From the NCBI RefSeq assembly GCF_001570765.1, contig NZ_BCSH01000026.1:1-50208 (forward strand): a stretch of DNA of 50,208 bases, given 5' to 3'. This stretch comes from Nocardiopsis listeri NBRC 13360 (lineage in GTDB: Bacteria > Actinomycetota > Actinomycetes > Streptosporangiales > Streptosporangiaceae). Below, piece by piece: positions 8,381 through 15,637 of this stretch. Within the stretch, counting starts at the first letter, position 1. The number at the start of each line of letters is the position of its first letter. Under the pieces are notes generated by a model, which was not told the DNA's origin, searched no databases, and was given only the letters and a program-made list of their open reading frames with translations. The translations under genes were made by a program, and so were the position numbers.

Positions 8381-9346
8381 TCAGTTCGCCGTGCCCTCGC
8401 ACGACTCCAGGGCGGTGCGCCACTCGCGCAGCGACCCCCAGAACGCCTCCGGCGGTTCCTCGGGTGCGAGCAACCACATGCGCTCCCAAGCGGGTGAGGC
8501 GCGTCCGCAGACCTGGGTGCGGGGCTCATAGGGCGGGTCCCCGGCCACCGGGAACCACAGGTACTCCAACGGTTCCATGAGCGCCATCAGGCGTTCCTCC
8601 AGGCCGCGATCGGGCCGGACCTTGACGAGCATCCAGGGTCGGAAACGGCGCAGGATCTCCAACCCACCGGCCACCACCTCGGGTTCGCTCCCCGAGGTGT
8701 CGACCTTCACCATGGTGGGGACGCTGCCCGCCGACTCGTTCCACCGGGCCAGGGTCGAGGCCTCGACGGTCAAGTGGCGCAGACCGGGGCGTCCGTTGCG
8801 CACGACCTGGTTGCACATGTCGTTGTGCAGCGCCCGCTGGAGTCGGGCCGTGCCGTTGTGGTTGCTCAGGGCCAGTTCGACCACGCCGAAACCGAGGTGG
8901 GCGGCCGACGACATCGAGCGCGCGGCCGCCGCGAGCTCGGGCGTGGGCTCGAAGGCGAACACGGGTCGACGCGAACGCGCGGCCGCGAGCATGGCGTACA
9001 CGCCCACCCCCGCACCCACGTCCAGGACCGCGCCCGGTCCGGTGTGGTCCAGGACCGCCATGAAGCAGGCGAGACTGTCGGGTTCGTGTCGGGACAGTCC
9101 TCCCGCGGCCAGGCGGCGGGGGACCGTCAGGTCGCCCGGTAGTTGGAGTTCGACCCGGTCCGGGCCGAGACCGCGTGTGTCGCCCGCCGTTCGAGGGAGC
9201 GTGAGGGTGAGTCGGCGGTGGCGCGGCGGGACGCGGGCGGGGTCGAGGCCACCGAGTCGTCTGGGCAGGTGGACGCGGATGCGGCGGGTGGCGAAACGCA
9301 CGATCGGGTATCGGCGCACGAGTGCGCGCAGCTGGTCGTGGACCAC
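8381..9346 (-). CDS. FkbM-family SAM-dependent methyltransferase
   Basis: The 321-aa protein has a class I methyltransferase core: motif I AVLDVGAGVGVYAM (106-119), the acidic residue after strand 2 in AFEPTPE (E133), and the FkbM-type signature VKVDTSGSEPEVVAGG (213-228), where most relatives have KIDVEGxE. FkbM enzymes methylate hydroxyls of sugars or polyketides; the substrate cannot be deduced here. I choose the GTG at 9346, which follows GGAAGGGG, over an upstream ATG that would add 39 low-complexity residues. It is divergent from ychF. There is no glycosyltransferase or polysaccharide gene beside it, so the context does not help. Confidence 0.85.
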   Translation of the reverse strand: MVHDQLRALVRRYPIVRFATRRIRVHLPRRLGGLDPARVPPRHRRLTLTLPRTAGDTRGLGPDRVELQLPGDLTVPRRLAAGGLSRHEPDSLACFMAVLDHTGPGAVLDVGAGVGVYAMLAAARSRRPVFAFEPTPELAAAARSMSSAAHLGFGVVELALSNHNGTARLQRALHNDMCNQVVRNGRPGLRHLTVEASTLARWNESAGSVPTMVKVDTSGSEPEVVAGGLEILRRFRPWMLVKVRPDRGLEERLMALMEPLEYLWFPVAGDPPYEPRTQVCGRASPAWERMWLLAPEEPPEAFWGSLREWRTALESCEGTAN

Positions 9347-9544
9347 AGTGTCCCCTTCCCCCAAAGAATGGTGCCGTGGTGGCGTCGCCGATCCCCTCGT
9401 CGTCCGATCTGTGTACTTGTTCGGACGTCTCCGTCTCCCCGTCCGAGGTGCCCGGCTTCGCACTCCGAACCTACTCTGAGTAGCCGGTCCTGTGCACTGG
9501 GTTTACATGATTGTTCTCGGTCCTCGCCCACCCCTCGGGACGCA

Positions 9545-9561
9545 TACACTCTGACCTTGTG
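9545..9561 (+). promoter_or_regulatory. Promoter -10 element and leaderless start of ychF
   Basis: TACACT at 9545-9550 is a good -10 hexamer and is followed after 8 bp by the GTG start of ychF at 9559. No Shine-Dalgarno sequence lies before that codon. The spacing implies that transcription begins at or next to the start codon. No convincing -35 element is seen. Confidence 0.5.
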
Positions 9562-10647
9562 AGTCTGTCTATCGGGATCGTCGGCCTGCCCAACGTTGGC
9601 AAGTCCACCCTCTTCAACGCGCTGACCAAGAACGACGCTCTGGCCGCGAACTACCCGTTCGCGACCATCGAGCCCAACGTCGGGGTCGTCGGTGTGCCCG
9701 ATGTCCGGCTCGGGAAGCTGGCCGAGATCTTCGGCTCCGCGAAGATCCTTCCGGCGACGGTGGACTTCGTGGACATCGCCGGCATCGTCCGCGGCGCCTC
9801 GACCGGTGAGGGCCTGGGTAACAAGTTCCTCGCCAACATCCGCGAGAGCGACGCGATCTGTCAGGTGATCCGGGCCTTCGAGGACGCCGACGTCACCCAC
9901 GTCGACGGCGACGTCGAGCCCTCCCGCGACATCGAGACCATCAACACCGAACTGATCCTCGCCGACCTCCAGACCCTGGAGAAGGCGATCCCGCGCCTGG
10001 AGAAGGACGCCAAGCGCAACGCCAAGGACAAGGGCGCCCAGGAGCTTCTGGCGGCCGCCAACGCCGCCCAGGAGATCCTGAACGAGGGCACCTCGCTGTC
10101 CCAGGCCAAGGGAGTGGACCTGGACCGGCTGCGTGAGCTGAGCCTGCTCACCGTCAAGCCGTTCATCTACGTGTTCAACCTCGACAGCGACGAGCTCGCC
10201 GATGAGGCCCTGCGCACCAAGTTGCAGGAACTGGTCGCCCCGGCCGAGGCGATCTTCCTCGACGCCAAGATCGAGGCGGAGCTGGCCGAACTCGATGACG
10301 AAGAGGAAGCCCAGGAGCTGTTGGAGTCCCTGGGTCAGACCGAGTCGGGTCTGTCCCAGCTCGCCCGCGTCGGTTTCGCCACGCTCGGGCTACAGACGTA
10401 CCTGACCGCGGGCCCCAAGGAGGCGCGGGCCTGGACGATCAGGAAGGGCGCGACCGCTCCCGAGGCGGCCGGTGTCATCCACACCGACTTCGAGCGCGGC
10501 TTCATCAAGGCCGAGATCGTGTCCTTCGACGACCTCGTCGCGAACGGCGACATGGCCGCGGCCCGCGCCGCCGGCAAGGTCCGCATGGAGGGCAAGGAAT
10601 ACGTGATGTCCGACGGCGACGTGGTGGAGTTCCGCTTCAACGTCTGA
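9559..10647 (+). CDS. ychF: Redox-regulated ATPase YchF (Obg-like)
   Basis: YchF/OLA1 is a universally conserved P-loop protein of the Obg family that prefers ATP and associates with ribosomes and stress responses. The G1 loop GLPNVGKST (9-17), switch II '[22 protein letters not shown]', the central helical hairpin and the C-terminal TGS domain ('[34 protein letters not shown]') are all present. The 362-aa length matches the family. The N-terminus is set by homology at the GTG at 9559 (VSLSIGIVG); in-frame sequence upstream to 9511 is not conserved. The 3' end faces a convergent DUF3224 gene. Confidence 0.97.
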   Translation: MSLSIGIVGLPNVGKSTLFNALTKNDALAANYPFATIEPNVGVVGVPDVRLGKLAEIFGSAKILPATVDFVDIAGIVRGASTGEGLGNKFLANIRESDAICQVIRAFEDADVTHVDGDVEPSRDIETINTELILADLQTLEKAIPRLEKDAKRNAKDKGAQELLAAANAAQEILNEGTSLSQAKGVDLDRLRELSLLTVKPFIYVFNLDSDELADEALRTKLQELVAPAEAIFLDAKIEAELAELDDEEEAQELLESLGQTESGLSQLARVGFATLGLQTYLTAGPKEARAWTIRKGATAPEAAGVIHTDFERGFIKAEIVSFDDLVANGDMAAARAAGKVRMEGKEYVMSDGDVVEFRFNV

Positions 10648-10876
10648 GTCCCCCGGTCGGCGGCCGTTCGTTCTGCCGCGGATCGGCGCTGACACATCGT
10701 GGACGTGGCACCTTCGTGGCGGTGCTTCCCTGCCGACGGAGGGTTCACCGGGGGTCGCCCCGATGGACCTTCCGCCGACCCGTCCTTACCGCCCAGGGGC
10801 GTGGGCGGGTGATGGGAAGTCGATGGCGTGGGCCGCAGGGTCCTCGAAGCGGCCCCCGCGCCCGCCCGCCGTCTCG

Positions 10877-11290
10877 CTACGGCGCGATTCGGTATTCGAG
10901 GTTCAGGTGGTGGGTGCCGTCCGCGTCGATGACGATGCCGCCGGTTCCGGTGATGCCGGCGAGCTCGCCGGTACCGCTACCGGGCACGATCAACAACATC
11001 TCGTTCGAGCGGTCCGTGCCGGAGGTCGTGGCGCTGTGGGCGATGTTGCAGGCCCCGGCGCGGCCGTCGATCGTGCCCTCGAAGGACTCCATCGCCACGT
11101 AGGTCCCGCCAAGATCATCATCGAACGCGTACACGAACCGGGTCTGCGCGGTGCCGTTGATCGCCCCGCGGAACTCCTTGCGCATCAGCGCGTACCCATT
11201 CGGCAGACCCGTGGTCACACTCGCCTCGAACGGTTGGGGCACCATCTCCGCGACGGTGAACGTGCCGGTCGCGGTCTCTACTTGGCTCAT
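10877..11290 (-). CDS. DUF3224 domain protein
   Basis: The 137-aa protein matches the DUF3224 fold, a small beta-barrel: it has the opening 'ATGTFTVAEMVPQPFE', a central 'FRGAINGTAQTRFVYAF', 'YVAMESFEGTIDGRAGACNIAHSATT' and the ending 'IVPGSGTGELAGITGTGGIVI'. Members are found mostly in actinobacteria and are of unknown biochemical function; the fold resembles allene oxide cyclase-like barrels. The start is the ATG at 11290 with GAAGAG upstream; a longer open frame to 11602 enters the divergent neighbour. It is transcribed divergently from the monooxygenase gene at 11535, with about 245 bp of shared promoter space. Confidence 0.85.
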   Translation of the reverse strand: MSQVETATGTFTVAEMVPQPFEASVTTGLPNGYALMRKEFRGAINGTAQTRFVYAFDDDLGGTYVAMESFEGTIDGRAGACNIAHSATTSGTDRSNEMLLIVPGSGTGELAGITGTGGIVIDADGTHHLNLEYRIAP

Positions 11291-11534
11291 CCTGGGTGCT
11301 CTTCTTTCCGTTGGCCGTGCTCCATCGAGGCTGGAGCATCGTCGTTCGGAGTCCCGATGGCGGGATTCTCCACGGGATTCAACCACGAGCCAACGACTTC
11401 GGAGCGGTGGTCGAAGGCGCCCGGCCGATGACCTGGTCGATGAGCCCACCACCACGGTGACGAGGAGCGGATAGGTTGAAGGAGGCCGTGGGTTCGCAGA
11501 CCCGGCCGTGTTCCTGGAAAGGAGGAGAAGCGCC

Positions 11535-12515
11535 GTGCCGGTTCCGCTGAGTATTCTCGACCTCGTCTCCATCTCCGAGGGGTCGACGGCCCGCGAGGGC
11601 ATCGCCTCGTCGATGGCCGCGGCTCGCTTGGCCGATCGCCTCGGTTACACGCGACTCTGGTTCGCCGAGCACCACAACACCATGAACCTGGCCGCCAGCG
11701 CCACGGCGCTGCTCATCGACCAGGCCGCCACGGTGACCGAGCGGATCCGTGTGGGCTCGGGCGGGGTCATGCTCCCCAACCACGCCCCGCTCATGGTGGC
11801 CGAGCAGTACGGCACGCTGGCCAACATCCACGGTGACCGCATCGACCTCGGCCTGGGGCGGGCGCCCGGCACCGACATGATGACGGCCCAGGCACTGAGC
11901 CGTTCCTCGGCCGAACCGCAGGCGTTCGCGGAGAACATCTTCGACCTCCAAGGGTGGTTCGGCGACGAGGGAAGGAGCCGCAGCGCGCCCATCGCCTCGG
12001 CGGTGTCCAAGGGCACCGAGGTCCCCATCTGGGTCCTCGGCTCCACCGTCAACGGCGCTTCCATCGCCGGTCAGCTCGGGTTGCCGTTCTCCGTCGCCTC
12101 GCACTTCGCACCCGACCAGCTCGACGCGGCGATCGAGGTCTACCGGAGCAGTTTCACCGCCGACGCCCCGACCGCGCAGATCGACGAGCCCTACGTCATG
12201 GCCGGCATCAACGTCATGGTGGCCGACGATGACGCCGAGGCCGAGCGCGAGTACACCACCCTGGTCCAGATGTTCGGGGACATCGCCCGTGGTCGGAGCC
12301 GTAAGCTCCAGCCACCGATCGATCCGTCCGAGGCACGGGGCGGGGACAACCCGATGCTCAGTATCAAGGCCGTCGGCGGCCCGGAGACCGCGGTGCGGCA
12401 GCTGGCGGAGTTCGCCGAGCGCACGGGCGCAGACGAGCTCATCACGGTGACCTACGCCTACGACCCGGCCGTACGCGAACGCTCGCTCCGGCTGCTGGCC
12501 GAGAACTGGTTCTGA
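11535..12515 (+). CDS. LLM-class flavin-dependent oxidoreductase
   Basis: The 326-aa protein is a bacterial luciferase-like monooxygenase of the short YhbW/MsnO8-like group. Visible landmarks are 'YTRLWFAEHHNT', 'RIRVGSGGVMLPNHAPLMVAEQYGTL', 'RIDLGLGRAPGTD' and the C-terminal 'VGGPETAVRQLAEFAERTGADELI'. These enzymes use reduced FMN (or F420 in some actinobacteria) and oxygen; the substrate cannot be told. The start is the GTG at 11535 behind GGAGGAG. Its closest neighbour is the divergent DUF3224 gene; no flavin reductase is nearby, so FMNH2 or F420H2 must come from elsewhere. Confidence 0.92.
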   Translation: MPVPLSILDLVSISEGSTAREGIASSMAAARLADRLGYTRLWFAEHHNTMNLAASATALLIDQAATVTERIRVGSGGVMLPNHAPLMVAEQYGTLANIHGDRIDLGLGRAPGTDMMTAQALSRSSAEPQAFAENIFDLQGWFGDEGRSRSAPIASAVSKGTEVPIWVLGSTVNGASIAGQLGLPFSVASHFAPDQLDAAIEVYRSSFTADAPTAQIDEPYVMAGINVMVADDDAEAEREYTTLVQMFGDIARGRSRKLQPPIDPSEARGGDNPMLSIKAVGGPETAVRQLAEFAERTGADELITVTYAYDPAVRERSLRLLAENWF

Positions 12516-12734
12516 CCTCACCCGCCGAGGGGATCCGGTCGACGGCGCGGTTTCGGGGCCGGTCGCTCACATCGATGACCTTGCGTCGGGCGAGACGATC
12601 GTGACGTCGTGTCCCGCCTCGCGCGCCGGTGTCCTTGGAGGCCGCCGACCAAAGTGAGCTTCACGGAGTTCTCGTTCGTCGTCTGGTGCCGGGGAGCCGC
12701 CCGTCGAGAGTGGCCGGCCCGTGGAGGCCGCGTC

Positions 12735-13169
12735 TCACCGGGTCCTCAGGTGCAGGCGCCCGTTCTCGTCGATGCGCATGAGTACTTGTGAGGGGTTGTA
12801 CGCGATCTCCCACAGGTGCCCGTCCGGGTCGGCCACGTAACCCGAGTGGCCGCCCCACTCCTTGGCGACCGGGGCCCGCACGGTGGTGGCCCCCGCCGCC
12901 ACCCACGCGGCGAACACCCGGTCGACCTCGGATACGGAGTCCAGGTTCATCGCCAGGGTGACTCCGCGGAAGCCCTCCCCGTGGGTGGGCAGTCCCGTGT
13001 CCGCGGCCAGGGCCTCCCATCCGTACAGGGCCAGGGCCGTTCCGGTGGTGGGAAGGAAGACGATGGATCCCAGGTCGTGTCGGCGTTCGAAGCCCACGGA
13101 CTCGTAGAAGGCCGCGGCGACGGCGACGTCGCGTACGCCCAGGGTGACGAGGCTGAGTCGTTGGTCCAT
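12735..13169 (-). CDS. VOC family protein
   Basis: The 144-aa protein has the paired beta-alpha-beta-beta-beta modules of the VOC superfamily: 'LSLVTLGVRDVAVAAAFYESVGFERR' at the start and 'GGHSGYVADPDGHLWEIAYNP' near the end. The metal ligand positions (early residue, 'LAMNLDSVSEVD' strand and the Glu in 'LWEIAYN') are plausible, so it may be a dioxygenase, isomerase or resistance protein. It starts 10 nt after the stop of the YhhN-like gene with no obvious ribosome site, which suggests translational coupling in a two-gene operon. Confidence 0.88.
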   Translation of the reverse strand: MDQRLSLVTLGVRDVAVAAAFYESVGFERRHDLGSIVFLPTTGTALALYGWEALAADTGLPTHGEGFRGVTLAMNLDSVSEVDRVFAAWVAAGATTVRAPVAKEWGGHSGYVADPDGHLWEIAYNPSQVLMRIDENGRLHLRTR

Positions 13170-13179
13170 GCCGTGCACG

Positions 13180-13869
13180 CTACGCCGCGGTCTCGGCGCC
13201 GGTTCGAGCACGGGGGCGGGAGAGCAGGCCCAAAATGATGAGGGTCTGCGCGGCGACGTAGGTGCTCATCACCCAGAACCCGCCTTGGGGGAGTGAGTCC
13301 CATCCGGGAACGAACGCGCGCAGGGCGATCAGGGCGTCCGAAACCAGGAACAGCGCCCCGCCGGTCGCCACCCACGGCCCCAAACCCGTGGAGAGCACGG
13401 CCATCGTGCCCAGCACGAGTCCGTACAGCGACACGGGGATCAACAGTCCGCCGGCATGCGGGGCGCACAGCCACACCAGTACCGCCACGAACCCGACGTA
13501 GGGCGCGAGCAGCCACCGGCGTCGGCTCAGCACGCTGTTCTTCCGGTAGGGCCGGAACGCCGCCACGTACACCACTTGCGCGATCAGGAAGAACCCCACC
13601 ATCAGCAGGAACGCGGTGTCGCCGGAAGCGAGGGTCGGGGCGGTGTCGCCGAGCCAGGAGAACACCAGCGCGACCATCGCCAGGACGATCAGTCGACCGC
13701 GCGGTCGCCCCGTGGAGCCGGCGAGCACCAACAGCAGGGCGGGCATGAGGAAGACCTGGGTCGGTCGGTTCCAGGCGTCGATCCCGAGCAGTTGGATCAC
13801 CAGGTGTGCCACCGCGAGTACGGCGAAGAGGAGCAGGAGGACGCGGGGAAGCGCGCGAGAGGGGATCAT
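13180..13869 (-). CDS. YhhN-family (lysoplasmalogenase-like) membrane protein
   Basis: The 229-aa product is almost entirely hydrophobic with about eight membrane spans. It carries the YhhN/TMEM86 pattern, including 'LVFSWLGDTAPTL' (with the conserved Asp), 'FLLMVGFFLIAQVVYVAAF', 'GTMAVLS' and 'GALFLVSDALIALRAF' (Asp in the last spans). Eukaryotic members hydrolyse the vinyl-ether bond of lysoplasmalogen; the role in actinobacteria is not established. It heads an operon with the VOC gene (13169-12735). Its 5' side is divergent from the secretion locus. Confidence 0.85.
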   Translation of the reverse strand: MIPSRALPRVLLLLFAVLAVAHLVIQLLGIDAWNRPTQVFLMPALLLVLAGSTGRPRGRLIVLAMVALVFSWLGDTAPTLASGDTAFLLMVGFFLIAQVVYVAAFRPYRKNSVLSRRRWLLAPYVGFVAVLVWLCAPHAGGLLIPVSLYGLVLGTMAVLSTGLGPWVATGGALFLVSDALIALRAFVPGWDSLPQGGFWVMSTYVAAQTLIILGLLSRPRARTGAETAA

Positions 13870-14280
13870 CCGGACATCTTAGGGGTGACGCAGGTCACCG
13901 AGGTGGGAATGTCCCTTTTCTGGAAGGGGTCCGCCGTCGGTTCTCACGGCCTGTTCGCCCTCGGGTGGCCCTGGGTTCGGTGCCCGGAGAGATGCCCGGA
14001 AGCCACATCTTGCTCTCCAGCGGGTGACTAATCCCTTTACGGTCTGGCCAGAAATGCGCCCACCTGTACCTCTTCAGAGAGGTTTCTGTGGAGAATTGTC
14101 GTACTCTGAGCCCTTTGGGTGGTTCTTCCTTGGGGTGCAATGTGCCCCCGATGGGGAAACACGGTCCCTTCATGGGCGCTCCCAACCCGCACAATGCCTC
14201 ACTATAGGGATGGGGTAGACAAGGGCATGACCGAAGCGTCGGCGACAACGTCGGCGCGTAACCGTGTTCAGGAGGCGGGG
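13870..14280. other. Divergent regulatory region before the secretion locus
   Basis: These 411 bp lie between the YhhN gene (minus) and the TcpC-like gene (plus). They contain an inverted repeat ACCTCT-tcag-AGAGGT (14068-14083), TACTCT at about 14101-14106 that could be a -10 box, and the recurring CACTATAGGGAT motif at 14199-14210. A short frame opens at the ATG 14227 and runs into the TcpC-like gene, so that codon is an alternative start of that gene. No separate coding region is seen. Confidence 0.5.
14197..14221 (+). promoter_or_regulatory. Recurring CACYATAGGGAT promoter-like motif, copy 1
   Basis: The sequence CACTATAGGGATGGGGTA precedes the TcpC-like gene by about 65 bp. With small gaps it matches CACCATAGAGGATGGGGTA at 31304-31322, before the VirB6-like gene, and shorter forms occur at 21371-21384 and 21505-21519 before the VirB4-like gene. 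The ATAGGG core could be a -10 element; no standard -35 box lies 17-18 bp upstream in any copy. Confidence 0.45.
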
Positions 14281-15225
14281 ATGGCCAAGGTGCGTGACCG
14301 GGTCGACGACGACCACGATCTCGACGCCCCGCGCACCCGCACTCCACGCGCGGGCGCGGGCGGTCGCTGGTGGGTCGGTGTGGGGCGCGTCCTGCTGTGG
14401 GCGTTCATCATCGTCGTCATCTTCAACGGCATCTGGTTTCCCATCCGCAACGGATTCTCCCTCCCCGGCGTGGCCGCGGACGAACCCGAGACCTCCGAGT
14501 CCGCGGCATTCCCCGAGACCTCCGCCGCCGCGTTCGCCCTGCGTTTCGCCGGTACCTACCTCGACACCTCCGACCCCGAGGCCCGCCAGGCCGACCTGGC
14601 CGCGTTCGTCCCCGAAGGTGAGACCGGCGGCCTGAACCTCCCCGCCGACAGTCTCAGCGGCGACAACCTCACCGTGGTCGCCGTCGACGTCCTCGACGAC
14701 CACAACGCCCGCGTGGTGGTGCGCGCCGACGTCAACGGCGAACCCATGAGCCTACAGGTGCCCGTCTACAGCGACGGCGACGCCCTGGTGCTCTCCGGGG
14801 GCCCCGCCCTCATGGCCGCTCCCGCCCAGGCCGAACTGCCCCGGGCGCAGTCCTACGCCACCGACGAGCAGGCCGCGGAACAGCTCACCGACACCCTTTC
14901 CGGCTTCTTCGAGGTCTACGCGGGGGAGGCCGGTCACCTCGACCGGTACGTGGAACCCGGCGCCACGATCGCCCCACTTCCGGCGAACACCCTGGAATTC
15001 GCCGAACTGTCCGAGATCACCGTGCCATCCCAGTCATCGACCGGAGATGATGACGTACGACAGGTGGCGGCCACCGTGGCCTGGTCCCTGCCCTCCACCG
15101 AATCGGACGAGGGCGCCGTCGGGACCGGGGCCATGGAGCAGAACTACCTGGTCACGGTCGTCAACTCGGGCAACGAGTGGTACGTGCGTGACATCCAGGG
15201 CGCCCCGCATTCGTTCGGCGGATGA
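14281..15225 (+). CDS. TcpC/VirB8-like conjugal transfer protein
   Basis: The 314-aa protein has a charged cytoplasmic N-terminus, one membrane span (about 37-55: VGRVLLWAFIIVVIFNGIWF) and a large extracellular part with two similar alpha-beta domains. This is the layout of TcpC from clostridial conjugative plasmids and of Orf13 of Tn916, which are tandem VirB8/NTF2-like folds. 'AAAFALRFAGTYLDTSDPEA' and 'LSGFFEVYAGEAGHLDRYV' look like the opening helices of the two domains, and 'YLVTVVNSGNEWYVRDIQG' the closing strands. The start at 14281 has AGGAGG at 5 nt; an ATG at 14227 is the alternative. It probably scaffolds the translocation channel and begins an operon with the next two genes. Confidence 0.8.
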   Translation: MAKVRDRVDDDHDLDAPRTRTPRAGAGGRWWVGVGRVLLWAFIIVVIFNGIWFPIRNGFSLPGVAADEPETSESAAFPETSAAAFALRFAGTYLDTSDPEARQADLAAFVPEGETGGLNLPADSLSGDNLTVVAVDVLDDHNARVVVRADVNGEPMSLQVPVYSDGDALVLSGGPALMAAPAQAELPRAQSYATDEQAAEQLTDTLSGFFEVYAGEAGHLDRYVEPGATIAPLPANTLEFAELSEITVPSQSSTGDDDVRQVAATVAWSLPSTESDEGAVGTGAMEQNYLVTVVNSGNEWYVRDIQGAPHSFGG

Positions 15226-15257
15226 CGGGGCCTGTAGGCAAGGAGACGAGAAGGACC

Positions 15258-15296
15258 ATGCGCACACCAGTAACGACACCGGAGGGAGGCGCCTGA
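15258..15296 (+). CDS. Putative 12-codon leader ORF
   Basis: A tiny frame (MRTPVTTPEGGA) starts at the ATG 15258 and is preceded by AAGGAGACGAGAAGG, the best ribosome-binding sequence in the neighbourhood. Its TGA (15294-15296) ends one nucleotide before the ATG of the next gene, and its body contains that gene's GGAGGGAGG site. It may couple translation of the TcpC- and TcpD-like genes, or be chance. There is no homology argument for the peptide. Confidence 0.3.
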   Translation: MRTPVTTPEGGA

Positions 15297-15297
15297 C

Positions 15298-15618
15298 ATG
15301 CTCCCCCTACTGGCCTCCACCACCGACGCCATGACGGCCCTCGGCGGTACGGACCTCCTCCACCTGGCGGTCGAGACCCCCGCCGAGAACGCCCCGGACA
15401 CCGGTGGTCTCGCGGAGTTCCTGCGCGGGTTCTTCGGCCCGCTCTTCCTCGTCATCGTGTCCATCGTCGCGATCTTCTTCCTGTTCACCAGGGAGATCAC
15501 CCGGTTCGCGCAGTTCATGATCCTGGCGATCTTCATCGGGATCGTCTTCTACGTTCCCGGCATCATCGAGGTCATCGCGGTGGCCATCGCCCGAGCGATG
15601 GGCGTACCGACGGAATAG
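15298..15618 (+). CDS. Small TcpD-like membrane protein
   Basis: The 106-aa product has a short N-terminal extracellular or signal-like part and two strong membrane spans: 'FGPLFLVIVSIVAIFFLF' (about 47-64) and 'FAQFMILAIFIGIVFYVPGIIEVIAVAIA' (about 71-100), separated by a TREITR loop. Size, topology and position between the TcpC-like and TcpE-like genes are those of TcpD-type or VirB2/VirB3-like subunits in Gram-positive transfer operons. Sequence identity to a named family is not obvious. GGAGG lies 8 nt before the ATG. The next gene begins 20 bp downstream. Confidence 0.7.
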   Translation: MLPLLASTTDAMTALGGTDLLHLAVETPAENAPDTGGLAEFLRGFFGPLFLVIVSIVAIFFLFTREITRFAQFMILAIFIGIVFYVPGIIEVIAVAIARAMGVPTE

Positions 15619-15637
15619 GCGAGGGAGGCCGGAAACC

